Origin: Streptomyces sp. SID12488
GTDB lineage: Bacteria; Actinomycetota; Actinomycetes; Streptomycetales; Streptomycetaceae
Reading direction: 5' to 3'
Length of the DNA: 64,000 nt
Assembly: GCF_010548275.1 (NCBI RefSeq)
Contig: NZ_JAAGLT010000002.1
Location: 392,613 to 456,612, forward strand
The notes below the pieces were generated by a model that was not told the origin of the DNA, searched no databases, and saw only the letters and a list, made by a program, of their open reading frames with translations. The translations under genes were made by a program, and so were the position numbers. The first letter of the stretch is position 1. Each line of letters starts with the position of its first letter. Below are positions 27,032 through 36,148 of the stretch, piece by piece.

Positions 27032-28849
27032 CTACAGGCCGAGTTCGACCTCGAACTCGCCGGCCTCAAGGATCGCCTTGACGGCCGTCAGGTAACGGGC
27101 CGCGTCGGCGCCGTCGACCAGACGGTGGTCGTAGGACAGGGTCAGGTACGTCATGTCGCGTACGCCGATGACCGTGCCCTCCTCCGTCTCGATGACCGCC
27201 GGGCGCTTGACCGTCGCGCCGATGCCCAGGATCGCGACCTGGTTCGGCGGCACGATGATCGTGTCGAAGAGCGCGCCGCGCGAGCCGGTGTTGGAGATGG
27301 TGAAGGTCGCGCCGGACAGCTCGTCCGGGGTGATCTTGTTGCCCCGGACCTTGCCTGCGAGCTCGGCCGTGGCCTTGGAGATACCGGCGATGTTGAGGTC
27401 GCCCGCGTGCTTGATGACCGGGGTCATCAGGCCCTTCTCGGAGTCCACCGCGATACCGATGCTCTCGGTGTCGAAGTAGGTGATCGTGCCCTCGGCCTCA
27501 TTGATCCGGGCGTTGATGACCGGGTAGGCCTTCAGCGCCTGGGCCGCCGCCTTCACGAAGAACGGCATCGGGGAGAGCTTGACGCCCTCACGGGCGGCGA
27601 AGGAGTCCTTCGCCTGCGCGCGGAGCTTCATCAGGCGGGTGATGTCGACCTCGACGACCGAGGACAGCTGCGCCTGCTCGCGCAGCGCCTTGACCATGTT
27701 GTCGCCGATGACCTTGCGGATGCGGGTCATCTTGACGGTCTGGCCACGCAGCGGCGAGACCTCCAGGACGGGGGTCTTGCGCGCCGTGGAGGCAGCCGGG
27801 GCGGCAACGGCGGCAGCGGGCGCCGGAGCAGCCGCGGCGGCCTTCGCGGCGTCGGCGGCGGCCAGGACGTCCTGCTTGCGGATACGACCGCCGACGCCGG
27901 TGCCCTTGACGGAGCCCAGGTCGACGCCGTTCTCGGCGGCGAGCTTGCGCACCAGCGGGGTGACGTACGCGCCGTCGTCACCGGAGGTGGCGGCGGGCGC
28001 CGGAGCGGCCGGTGCCACGGGGGCGGGCGCGACCGGCGCGGGCGCCGGGGGAGCGACCGGAGCCGCGGCCTTGACCGGAGCCGGCGCGGGGGCCGGAGCG
28101 GCCGGAGCCACGGGGGCCGGGGGCGCGACGGGCGCGGCCGGGGCGGCCCGAGCGGGCGCCGGGGCGGCGGCGACGGGCGCCGGAGCCGGGGCGGCCGGAG
28201 CCGGAGCAGCCGCCGGAGCGGCACCCGGGGCACCGATCACGGCCAGCTTGGCGCCGACCTCGGCGGTCTCGTCCTCGGCGACCACGATCGCCAGGAGCAC
28301 GCCGGAGACGGGCGCCGGGATCTCGGTGTCGACCTTGTCCGTGGAGACCTCGAGCAGCGGCTCGTCGGCCTCGACGCTGTCGCCGACCGACTTCAGCCAG
28401 CGGGTGACGGTGCCCTCGGTGACGGACTCGCCGAGCGCGGGCAGAACGACGTCCGTGCCCTCGGCGGAGCCGCCGCCGGTGGCGGCCTCGGCGGTGGGAG
28501 CCGGGGCCGGAGCCGCCTGCTCGGTGGAAGGCTGGGACTGCGGCGCCGGCTCGGGGGCCGCGGGGGCCTCCTCCTCGGCGGCCGGGGCGGGGGCGGCAGC
28601 GGGGGCGCCGCTGCCGTCGTCGATGAGGGCCAGCTCGGCGCCGACCTCAACGGTCTCGTCCTCGGCGACCTTGATGGAGGCGAGGATGCCGGAGACGGGC
28701 GAGGGGATCTCGGTGTCGACCTTGTCGGTCGACACCTCCAGCAGCGGCTCGTCGGCCTCGACGCGCTCGCCCTCGGCCTTCAGCCAGCGGGTGACAGTGC
28801 CCTCGGTGACGCTCTCACCGAGCGCCGGAAGGGTTACGGAAACCGCCAT
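27032..28849 (-). CDS. sucB: 2-oxoacid dehydrogenase E2 (dihydrolipoyl acyltransferase)
   Basis: 605 aa. Two lipoyl domains carry the lipoylation Lys in STDKVDTEIPSPVSG and STDKVDTEIPAPVSG (near residues 43 and 160). Long Ala/Pro linkers follow, then the E1/E3-binding domain VTPLVRKLAAENGVDLGSVKGTG, and the catalytic domain ending SYDHRLVDGADAARYL (HxxxDG). Normally annotated as succinyltransferase SucB, but in actinobacteria one E2 can serve both pyruvate and 2-oxoglutarate complexes, and aceE next door supports that. First of its pair upstream is lpdA, 58 bp away on the same strand. Confidence 0.95.
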   Translation of the reverse strand: MAVSVTLPALGESVTEGTVTRWLKAEGERVEADEPLLEVSTDKVDTEIPSPVSGILASIKVAEDETVEVGAELALIDDGSGAPAAAPAPAAEEEAPAAPEPAPQSQPSTEQAAPAPAPTAEAATGGGSAEGTDVVLPALGESVTEGTVTRWLKSVGDSVEADEPLLEVSTDKVDTEIPAPVSGVLLAIVVAEDETAEVGAKLAVIGAPGAAPAAAPAPAAPAPAPVAAAPAPARAAPAAPVAPPAPVAPAAPAPAPAPVKAAAPVAPPAPAPVAPAPVAPAAPAPAATSGDDGAYVTPLVRKLAAENGVDLGSVKGTGVGGRIRKQDVLAAADAAKAAAAAPAPAAAVAAPAASTARKTPVLEVSPLRGQTVKMTRIRKVIGDNMVKALREQAQLSSVVEVDITRLMKLRAQAKDSFAAREGVKLSPMPFFVKAAAQALKAYPVINARINEAEGTITYFDTESIGIAVDSEKGLMTPVIKHAGDLNIAGISKATAELAGKVRGNKITPDELSGATFTISNTGSRGALFDTIIVPPNQVAILGIGATVKRPAVIETEEGTVIGVRDMTYLTLSYDHRLVDGADAARYLTAVKAILEAGEFEVELGL

Positions 28850-28907
28850 GGTTTCGGTTGCTCCTTACGAATTGCGGAAGTCTGTGTCGTCGTCCGTCGA
28901 GCGAGGG

Positions 28908-30296
28908 TCAGTCGTGGGAGTGCAGCGGCTTGCCGGCCAGGGCCAGGTGGGCCTCGCCGAGTGCCTCGCTCTGCGTCGGGTGGGCGTGGATGAGCTGCGC
29001 GACCTCGGCCGGCAGCGCCTCCCAGTTGTAGATCAGCTGGGCTTCGCCGACCTGCTCGCCCATACGGTCGCCGACCATGTGGACGCCGACCACGGCACCG
29101 TCCTTGACCTGGACGAGCTTGATCTCGCCCGCGGTCTTGAGGATCTTGCTCTTGCCGTTGCCCGCGAGGTTGTACTTCAGAGCGACGACCTTGTCCGCAC
29201 CGTAGATCTCCTTGGCCTTGGCCTCGGTGATGCCCACGGAGGCGACCTCGGGGTGGCAGTACGTCACCCGGGGCACGCCGTCGTAGTCGATCGGGACGGC
29301 CTTCAGACCGGCCAGACGCTCCGCCACCAGGATGCCCTCGGCGAAGCCGACGTGCGCGAGCTGGAGTGTCGGGACCAGGTCACCGACGGCGGAGATGGTC
29401 GGCACGTTCGTCCGCATGTACTCGTCGACCAGGACGTAGCCGCGGTCGAGCGCGACGCCCTGCTCCTCGTAGCCGAGGCCGGCCGAGACCGGGCCGCGGC
29501 CGACGGCGACGAGCAGCACCTCGGCCTCGAACTCCTTGCCGTCGGCAAGGGTGACCTTGACACCGTTCTCGGTGTACTCGGCCTTCGAGAAGAAGGTGCC
29601 CAGGTTGAACTTGATGCCGCGCTTGCGGAACGCGCGCTCAAGAAGCTTGGAGGAGTTCTCGTCCTCGAGGGGGGCCAGGTGCTTGAGGCCCTCGATGATC
29701 GTGACGTCCGTACCGAAGGACTTCCACGCGGAGGCGAACTCGACGCCGATGACGCCGCCGCCGAGGACGATCGCCGACTGCGGCACCCGGTCCAGGACGA
29801 GGGCGTGGTCCGAGGAGATGATCCGGTTGCCGTCGATCTCCAGGCCCGGCAGCGACTTCGGCACGGAGCCGGTCGCCAGCAGGACGTGGCGGCCCTGGAT
29901 CCGCTGCCCGTTCACGTCGACCGAGGTGGGGGAGGAGAGCCGCCCCTCACCCTCGATGTAGGTGACCTTGCGGGAGGCGACGAGGCCCTGGAGTCCCTTG
30001 TACAGGCCCGAGATGACCTCGTCCTTGTACTTGTGGACCGCCGGGACGTCGATGCCCTCGAAGGTGGCCTTGACGCCGAACTGCGCGCTCTCGCGGGCCT
30101 GGTCGGCGATCTCGCCAGCGTGGAGCAGGGCCTTGGTGGGGATGCATCCCCGGTGCAGGCAGGTACCGCCGACCTTGTCCTTCTCGATCAGGGCGACGTC
30201 AAGCCCCAGCTGGGCCCCGCGCAGCGCCGCGGCGTAACCGCCACTGCCACCGCCGAGGATCACTAGGTCGAAAACGGTGCTGGCGTCGTTCGCCAC
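28908..30296 (-). CDS. lpdA: Dihydrolipoyl dehydrogenase
   Basis: 462 aa. FAD enzyme that reoxidises the E2 lipoyl groups. Motifs in order: LVILGGGSGGYAAALRGAQLG (FAD), redox disulfide GGTCLHRGCIPTKA, NAD motif IVLGGGVIGVEFASAW, FAD motif PTISAVGDLV, and the C-terminal active base IHAHPTQSEALGE. GTG 30296 has GGAGG seven bases upstream; the frame extends further without support. Likely operon lpdA-sucB. Confidence 0.97.
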   Translation of the reverse strand: MANDASTVFDLVILGGGSGGYAAALRGAQLGLDVALIEKDKVGGTCLHRGCIPTKALLHAGEIADQARESAQFGVKATFEGIDVPAVHKYKDEVISGLYKGLQGLVASRKVTYIEGEGRLSSPTSVDVNGQRIQGRHVLLATGSVPKSLPGLEIDGNRIISSDHALVLDRVPQSAIVLGGGVIGVEFASAWKSFGTDVTIIEGLKHLAPLEDENSSKLLERAFRKRGIKFNLGTFFSKAEYTENGVKVTLADGKEFEAEVLLVAVGRGPVSAGLGYEEQGVALDRGYVLVDEYMRTNVPTISAVGDLVPTLQLAHVGFAEGILVAERLAGLKAVPIDYDGVPRVTYCHPEVASVGITEAKAKEIYGADKVVALKYNLAGNGKSKILKTAGEIKLVQVKDGAVVGVHMVGDRMGEQVGEAQLIYNWEALPAEVAQLIHAHPTQSEALGEAHLALAGKPLHSHD

Positions 30297-30470
30297 GTCA
30301 CGTCCTCCATGCATTGCGCCGTACGCCGGTCGTCAGTGACCGGGCGGCGGCTGGTGTCCGGCCGCTCTTTCTTCGGCCCTGTGGTGGGGGCCCTGTCCTG
30401 CCGAGCCCCATCTTCGCACTTGTCGGCCCCGGACGAGACGCCGGGTGACTGTGAGAGACGCCCCACCCGA

Positions 30471-30515
30471 TAGGGGCGCGAGGAACTGCGCGACAAGCCA
30501 CACACGACCCGCACT
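30471..30515 (+). repeat. Dispersed repeat family A, copy
   Basis: Contains GGGGCGCGAGGAACTGCGCG then ACAAGCCACACACGACCCGC, the short version of family A. It is in the space between lpdA and pepA, next to the pepA terminator. Otherwise the 305-bp gap holds nothing I recognise. Confidence 0.65.
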
Positions 30516-30548
30516 CGCGATACGACGCGCATGACCGAGCTGATAGGC

Positions 30549-30590
30549 GTGACGGGACCTCGGCACTACCCGCACGCGAGGTCCCGTCAC
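30549..30590 (-). terminator. pepA terminator
   Basis: GTGACGGGACCTCG (30549-30562) and CGAGGTCCCGTCAC (30577-30590) form a perfect 14-bp stem with a 14-base loop, 12 bp past the pepA stop. Confidence 0.85.
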
Positions 30591-30601
30591 CAAAAGCACC
30601 T

Positions 30602-32122
30602 TCAGCCCAGATCGCCGACAGCAGTCAACTCAGCCAGCCGAACAAGCGTCCGCACCGCAGTCCCGGTCCCGCCCTTGGGCGTGTACCCGAAAGGCCCGCC
30701 CTCGTTGTACGCGGGCCCCGCGATGTCGAGGTGCGCCCAGGTGATCCCCTCACCCACGAACTCCCGCAGGAACAGGCCCGCGACCAGCCCGCCGCCGTAC
30801 CGCTCACCCATGTTCGCGATGTCGGCCGTGGGGGACTCCATCCCCTTCTTCAGGTGGTCGGGCAGCGGCATCGGCCACGCCGGCTCCCCGACCTCCTCCG
30901 CCGCCTCGTGCACCGCGGAGCGGAACGCGTCGTCGTTCGCCATGATCCCGTACGTCCGGTTGCCCAGCGCCAGCATCATCGCGCCGGTCAGCGTCGCCAC
31001 GTCGACGATCGCGTCCGGCTTCTCGGCCGAGGCGGCCCACAGGGCGTCGGCGAGGACGAGACGGCCCTCGGCGTCGGTGTTGAGGACCTCGACGGTCTTG
31101 CCGCTGTACATGCGCAGCACGTCACCGGGGCGGGTGGCGGTGCCCGACGGCATGTTCTCGGCGAGCGCCAGCCAGCCGGTGACGTTGACCTCGAGGCCGA
31201 GCCGCGCGGTGGCGACGACCGCGGCGAGGACCGCCGCCGCACCGCTCATGTCGCACTTCATCGTCTCGTTGTGCCCGGCGGGCTTGAGCGAGATGCCGCC
31301 CGAGTCGTAGGTGATGCCCTTGCCGACGAAGGCGAGGTGCTTGCTCGCCGCCTCGTGCGTGTACGTCAGCTTCACCAGCCGGGGACCGGCGGCGGAGCCG
31401 ATACCGACGCCGAGGATGCCGCCGTAGCCGCCCTTCTCCAGCGCCTTCACGTCGAGCACCTGCACCTTGATGCCGTGCTCGTCGGCCGCGGTCTGCGCGA
31501 CGGCGGCGAAGGCCTCCGGGTTGAGGTCGTTCGGCGGGGTGTTGATCAGGTCGCGGGCCCGGTTGAGCTCCTCGGACACGGCGGTGGCGCGGGCGACGGC
31601 CGCCTTGTACGCGGCGTCGCGGGGCTTGCCGCCGAGCAGGGCGATCTCGCCGAGCGGCGCCTTGCCGTTCTTGGCGTCCTTGCCGATCTCCTTGTACGCG
31701 TCGAAGCTGTACGCCCCGAGCAGCGCGCCCTCGCCGATCGCGCCGGCGTCGGCGGCGTCCTCGATCGGCAGGGCGAAGGCGGCCTTCTTGGCGCCGGCGA
31801 GAGTGCGGGCGGCCACACCGGCGGCGCGGCGCAGCGACTCGGCGCCGAAGGTCTCGTCCTTCTCGGGCAGCGCGCCCAGGCCCACGGCCACGACGACGGG
31901 TGCCTTGAAGCCGGCCGGGGCGGGCAGCTTGGTCACCTCGCCCTCCGCGCCGGAGGCGCCGAGGGTCCCCAGGACGTCGGCGAGCTTGCCGTCGTACGCC
32001 TTGTCCACGGCCTCGGCGCCCGGTGCGACGACGGGGCCCTTGCCGCCCTTGGCGACACCGACGACGATCGCGTCGGCCCGAAGGCCGGGCGCCGCGGCGG
32101 TGCTGAGAGTGAGAGCAGTCAC
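30602..32122 (-). CDS. pepA: Leucyl aminopeptidase (M17)
   Basis: 506 aa. Dizinc exopeptidase that releases N-terminal residues in the cytoplasm. The C-terminal catalytic domain shows GKGITYDSGGISLKP (metal-binding Lys and Asp), MKCDMSGAAAVLAA, and the family signature NTDAEGRLVLADAL. The N-terminal 190 residues form the regulatory domain. GTG 32122 (VTALTLSTAAAPG) is chosen on family length; the ribosome site is weak and ATG 32191 is less likely. Ends before a clear terminator. Confidence 0.95.
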   Translation of the reverse strand: MTALTLSTAAAPGLRADAIVVGVAKGGKGPVVAPGAEAVDKAYDGKLADVLGTLGASGAEGEVTKLPAPAGFKAPVVVAVGLGALPEKDETFGAESLRRAAGVAARTLAGAKKAAFALPIEDAADAGAIGEGALLGAYSFDAYKEIGKDAKNGKAPLGEIALLGGKPRDAAYKAAVARATAVSEELNRARDLINTPPNDLNPEAFAAVAQTAADEHGIKVQVLDVKALEKGGYGGILGVGIGSAAGPRLVKLTYTHEAASKHLAFVGKGITYDSGGISLKPAGHNETMKCDMSGAAAVLAAVVATARLGLEVNVTGWLALAENMPSGTATRPGDVLRMYSGKTVEVLNTDAEGRLVLADALWAASAEKPDAIVDVATLTGAMMLALGNRTYGIMANDDAFRSAVHEAAEEVGEPAWPMPLPDHLKKGMESPTADIANMGERYGGGLVAGLFLREFVGEGITWAHLDIAGPAYNEGGPFGYTPKGGTGTAVRTLVRLAELTAVGDLG

Positions 32123-32453
32123 GGTGGTGAATTCTCGCTTCCGTCTGAAAACTTCTGTGGCCGAGTGGAATGGGTCGACCAGGCCCGACAAGCGACCCTA
32201 GGTCCGGCCCCGGGGGCAGTCCGTACCAGGGTTGGTACACCCGGCACGAGCCTACGCTCGGTCGCTGCGTTCGCTCATTCCTGCGAGCGTTCACCTGGCA
32301 GTGGCGTCATGGTCACTTCCCACCCTTCACTTCCGGTGACCTGAGTCACACTCGTCAAGTTCTGGTAAGCGGTGCTGGCATCGCTTATGCATCATTTCCA
32401 CGGATCCTCTCGGAATTGACCACCGGGGCGGACTGGTTGGGGGAGGGGCGAAC

Positions 32454-34490
32454 ATGGCGCAGATAGCGCCCAGAAGTAAATTTTCCCGGGACACGGCCAT
32501 TGTCGTGGCGGTTGCCGGACTGCTGGCGTTGGGGCTGGGAGTGCCCGGCGCGGCAGCCGCCGCGGAGCCGCGCGTCGACCTGAAGGTGCTCGTCGTGGAC
32601 AACGGCGACAGCCCGGTCGACGCCATCACGGCCGAACTGGCGGACACGGGCATCCCGTACACGACCGTCGACCTGAACGACGCGAACCGCCCGACGATCG
32701 ACGCCGCGTTCCTGAGCGGCACGGTGAACGGCACACCCCTGGCCAGGTTCCAGGGCGTGGTGCTGCCCAACGAGGCCCCGTTCGGTACGGGTTCGGCCGA
32801 GCAGACCGCCCTGGAGACCTACGAGACGACGTACGGCATCCCGCAGGTCGACGCCTACACCTGGGCGCACCCGGAGGTCGGCCTCGACTACAGCTCCTAC
32901 TCCGGCACCCTCGACGGGCAGGCCGCCGCGGTCACCGACTCGGGCCGGGCGGGGTACTTCGGCTATCTCGACGGCCCGCTCACGTTCGAGGACAACTCGG
33001 CGTCCGTGCAGGAGAGTTACGGCTTCGTCGCCACACCTCGCGCGGGCTTCACCAGCTACGTCGACACCGCCGTGCCCGGCGGCACCGGCCGCGGCAGCCT
33101 GATCGGCGAGTACGCGCACGACGGGCGCCGCGAACTCGTGGTCACCTTCGCGTACAACGAGTACCAGCAGCAGTTCCGGGTCCTGGCCCGGGGCATCGTG
33201 GAATGGCTGACCCAGGGGATCCACCTGGGACAGAGCCGGAACTCCTTCTCCGTGCACGTCGACGACGTCTTCGCGCCCGACAGCCGCTGGGACACCGAAC
33301 GCAACTGCACGCCCGGCGACTTCGACTGTGTGGGCGGCGACGGCGAGGGCACCACGCCGATCCGGATGACGGCGGCCGACGCGGTGTACGCGGCCCAGTG
33401 GCAGCAGAGCAGCGGCCTCACGCTCGACATGGTCTACAACGCCGGTTCGGGAGAGGAATGGAAGAGCGAGAACGGCGGCACGGACGCCCTCGCCGCCCAG
33501 CTCCTCACCGACAAGGCCAAGTACCGCTGGGTGAACCACACATACACCCACCAGTACCTCGGTTGTGTGCAGGACACCGCCACCGTGCCGTGGAGCTGCG
33601 CGAAGAACGCGGACGGCTCCACTCGGTACATGAGCCGCGCCGAGATCTCGGCGGAGATCGCGAACAACTACAACTGGGGCCTCACCCACGGTCTTCCGGC
33701 CGAGCGGGGTGAGCTGGTGACCGGTGAGCACTCGGGCCTGAAGACCCTGCCGCAGCAGCCCGCCGACAACCCGAACCTCGCGGGCGCCCTCGCCGACAAC
33801 GGCATCCAGTGGACCGCCTCCGACAACTCCCGCGAGCCGCAGCAGCGTTCGGCGGGCAGCAGCACACTGACCGTGCCGCGCTATCCGATGAACGTGTACT
33901 ACAACACGGGCACGAAGGCCGAGATGGCCGACGAGTACAACTGGATCTACGCCTCGGCGGCCGACGGCGGCAGCGGCATCTGCGAGAACAACCCGACGTC
34001 CACCTGCCTGGCCGAGCCGCTCGACACCGCCACCGGCTATCTGTCGTACATCGTCCCGCAGGAGGCGCGCACCGCGCTCGGGCACGCCATCTCGGGCGAC
34101 CCGCGTCCGCACTACGCGCACCAGTCCAACCTGGCCGAGGACCGCACCCTGTACCCGGTCCTGGACAAGGTCCTCGCCGACTACCGGGCGCTGTTCGCGG
34201 ACAACACCCCGTTGGAGAACCCCCGCCAGAGCGCGATCGGCACCGAACTCCAGCGCCGCGCCGCCTGGCGGACAGCTGTCGCGAACGGCACGGTCACGGC
34301 CTACCGCGTCGGCAAGAAGATCACGGTCTCCGCCCCGTCCGGTACCCGGATCCCGGTCACCGCCCCGACGCGAACCACCAAGCAACTCCTGCTGGGCACC
34401 ACCGCGTTCGGCACCCCGTACGCGGGCCGCCTCTCGGCCTGGACGACACCGGAGCTACTCCAGTCCGCACTCACGCTGAACCTGCCGTAA
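32454..34490 (+). CDS. Secreted Agd3-like polysaccharide deacetylase
   Basis: 678 aa. Signal peptide: basic start, hydrophobic VVAVAGLLALGLGVPGAAAAAE, cleavage near residue 36. The central NodB-like domain shows SVHVDDVFAPDSRWDT (metal Asp-Asp) near residue 265 and WVNHTYTHQYLGC (HxxxH) near 360. Together with MNVYYNTGTKAEMADEYNWIY these resemble the Agd3 (CE18) family, which deacetylates galactosaminogalactan in Aspergillus. Six or more Cys suggest extracytoplasmic disulfides. GGGGAGGGG precedes the ATG. First gene of the block with the PelF-like transferase; expected to act on the exported polymer. Divergent from pepA. Confidence 0.85.
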   Translation: MAQIAPRSKFSRDTAIVVAVAGLLALGLGVPGAAAAAEPRVDLKVLVVDNGDSPVDAITAELADTGIPYTTVDLNDANRPTIDAAFLSGTVNGTPLARFQGVVLPNEAPFGTGSAEQTALETYETTYGIPQVDAYTWAHPEVGLDYSSYSGTLDGQAAAVTDSGRAGYFGYLDGPLTFEDNSASVQESYGFVATPRAGFTSYVDTAVPGGTGRGSLIGEYAHDGRRELVVTFAYNEYQQQFRVLARGIVEWLTQGIHLGQSRNSFSVHVDDVFAPDSRWDTERNCTPGDFDCVGGDGEGTTPIRMTAADAVYAAQWQQSSGLTLDMVYNAGSGEEWKSENGGTDALAAQLLTDKAKYRWVNHTYTHQYLGCVQDTATVPWSCAKNADGSTRYMSRAEISAEIANNYNWGLTHGLPAERGELVTGEHSGLKTLPQQPADNPNLAGALADNGIQWTASDNSREPQQRSAGSSTLTVPRYPMNVYYNTGTKAEMADEYNWIYASAADGGSGICENNPTSTCLAEPLDTATGYLSYIVPQEARTALGHAISGDPRPHYAHQSNLAEDRTLYPVLDKVLADYRALFADNTPLENPRQSAIGTELQRRAAWRTAVANGTVTAYRVGKKITVSAPSGTRIPVTAPTRTTKQLLLGTTAFGTPYAGRLSAWTTPELLQSALTLNLP

Positions 34491-34499
34491 GGCAGCTAC

Positions 34500-34567
34500 C
34501 CCGAAGGGGCAGCGCCGCCGAAGGGGCGCGGGGAACTGCGCGACCAGCCACGACGAACCCGCAGCCG
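34500..34567 (+). repeat. Dispersed repeat family A, copy
   Basis: GGGGCGCGGGGAACTGCGCG followed by ACCAGCCACGACGAACCCGC. It occupies most of the 134 bp between the deacetylase and glycosyltransferase genes and may partly end transcription between them. Confidence 0.65.
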
Positions 34568-34624
34568 GGGCCGATCGCACAGTTCCCCCCACATCACCCG
34601 CATCCCAGGGGAAGAGCCAACGCA

Positions 34625-36148
34625 GTGTTCCGCACAGGCCGTCACGTCACCATGCTCACCGAAGGCACCTACCCGCACGTCCACGGAGGGGTAAGCACCT
34701 GGTGCGACCAGCTGGTCAAGGGCATGCCGGAAGTCGACTTCCACATAGTCTCGCTCACCGGCAGCGGCCGCGAACCCGTCACCTGGGAGCTGCCGCCCAA
34801 CGTCTACCGGCACACCTCCGTGCCGACGTGGGGACCGCGACCCGGTCGCGCGAGAGCACCGCTGGGCCGGTCCCGTCGCCGTTTCATCGACGCGTACGAG
34901 CGCTTCCTGCTGTCCTTCCTGGACCCGGCGGCGCCCTGCGACTTCGGTGAGGCCCTCTACGAACTCGCCGAACTCGCCCGCGACGGACGCCTGTCGGCGG
35001 CCCTGCGCACCGAGTCGGCGCTGCGCTCGCTGATGTGGATATGGACGATGCCGCATCTGTCGACCGCCGAGGCCCGCCCGACGGTTCACGACGCCCTGAC
35101 CGCAACGGACCTGCTGGAGCACGCACTTCGGCCGCTGGGCACCCGTATCCCTGAGAACTCCGTCGCCCACGCGGTCAGCAGCGGCCTCGCCACCCTGCCC
35201 GCGCTCGCCGCGCACAAGCTGGACGGTGTGCCGTTCCTCCTCACCGAGCACGGCATCTATCTGCGCGAGCGCTACCTCGGCTACCGCAGCGGTGAACAGC
35301 GCTGGCCCGTCAAGGCGTTCATGCTCGGCTTCTACCGTGAGCTGAACTCCCTCGGCTACCGCGAGGCCGACCTCATCACCCCCTGCAACCAGTACAACCG
35401 CCGCTGGGAGGAACGCGGCGGCGCCGACAGCGACAAGATCCGCACGGTCTACAACGGCGTCGACCCGCACGCCTTCCCGCACGCCGGCCCCGAGCCCGAG
35501 GTCCCCACCCTCACCTGGTGCGGACGCGTCGACCCCATCAAGGACCTGGAGACACTGCTCCGCGCCTACGCCATGGTCCGCGCCGAACTCCCGGAAACCA
35601 GGCTGCGGTTGTTCGGCCCGGTACCGGCGGGCGGCGAGGCGTACCAGACCCGCCTGGAGAAGCTCGCCGCCGAACTCGGTGTCACCGACGGACTGACCTT
35701 CGAGGGCCGCATCACCGAGGTCTGGCGCGCCTACGCGGCCGGTCACATCGTCATGCTGTCGTCCATCTCCGAGGGCTTCCCGTTCTCCATCATCGAGGCG
35801 ATGTCCTGTGGCCGTACGACGGTCTCGACGGACGTCGGTGGAGTGAGTGAGGCCGTCGGCGACACCGGCCTCGTCGTGCCGCCGCGTGAACCGGAGAAGA
35901 TGGCCGCCGCCGCACTGACCCTCCTCCGGGACGATGAACGGCGCCTGAAACTGGGCGAGTTGGCCCGTCAGCGAGTGATCGACCGTTTCACGCTCCGCCG
36001 TTCCGTGGACGCCTTCCGGACGATCTACCAGGAACTCGCGGGCCGGCCCGAGGTGTACGAACCGACGCTGGAGACCGTCGCCGACTGGACTCTCGAACTG
36101 CGTGACCCCTGGTACGAGGCCGTCGCGACGGAAGGGGCCGGCTGGTGA
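34625..36148 (+). CDS. PelF-like GT4 glycosyltransferase
   Basis: 507 aa from GTG 34625 (ATG 34652 is an alternative). The N-terminal VTMLTEGTYPHVHGGVSTWCDQL is the hallmark of the PelF group, with the acceptor-side loop TEGTYP-HGGVS. The C-terminal GT4 domain has TWCGRVDPIKDLETLLRA and the EGFPFSIIEAMSCG motif (E-x7-E). PelF uses UDP-GalNAc/GlcNAc to build Pel polysaccharide; the same substrate is likely here but not proven. Cytoplasmic. Its TGA overlaps the GTG of the next gene (GTGA), so the two are translationally coupled. Confidence 0.88.
   Translation: MFRTGRHVTMLTEGTYPHVHGGVSTWCDQLVKGMPEVDFHIVSLTGSGREPVTWELPPNVYRHTSVPTWGPRPGRARAPLGRSRRRFIDAYERFLLSFLDPAAPCDFGEALYELAELARDGRLSAALRTESALRSLMWIWTMPHLSTAEARPTVHDALTATDLLEHALRPLGTRIPENSVAHAVSSGLATLPALAAHKLDGVPFLLTEHGIYLRERYLGYRSGEQRWPVKAFMLGFYRELNSLGYREADLITPCNQYNRRWEERGGADSDKIRTVYNGVDPHAFPHAGPEPEVPTLTWCGRVDPIKDLETLLRAYAMVRAELPETRLRLFGPVPAGGEAYQTRLEKLAAELGVTDGLTFEGRITEVWRAYAAGHIVMLSSISEGFPFSIIEAMSCGRTTVSTDVGGVSEAVGDTGLVVPPREPEKMAAAALTLLRDDERRLKLGELARQRVIDRFTLRRSVDAFRTIYQELAGRPEVYEPTLETVADWTLELRDPWYEAVATEGAGW

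Noticed and set aside
27125..28993. Gly/Arg-rich open frame antisense to sucB
   Set aside because: Produced by the Ala/Pro-rich linkers of sucB read backwards.
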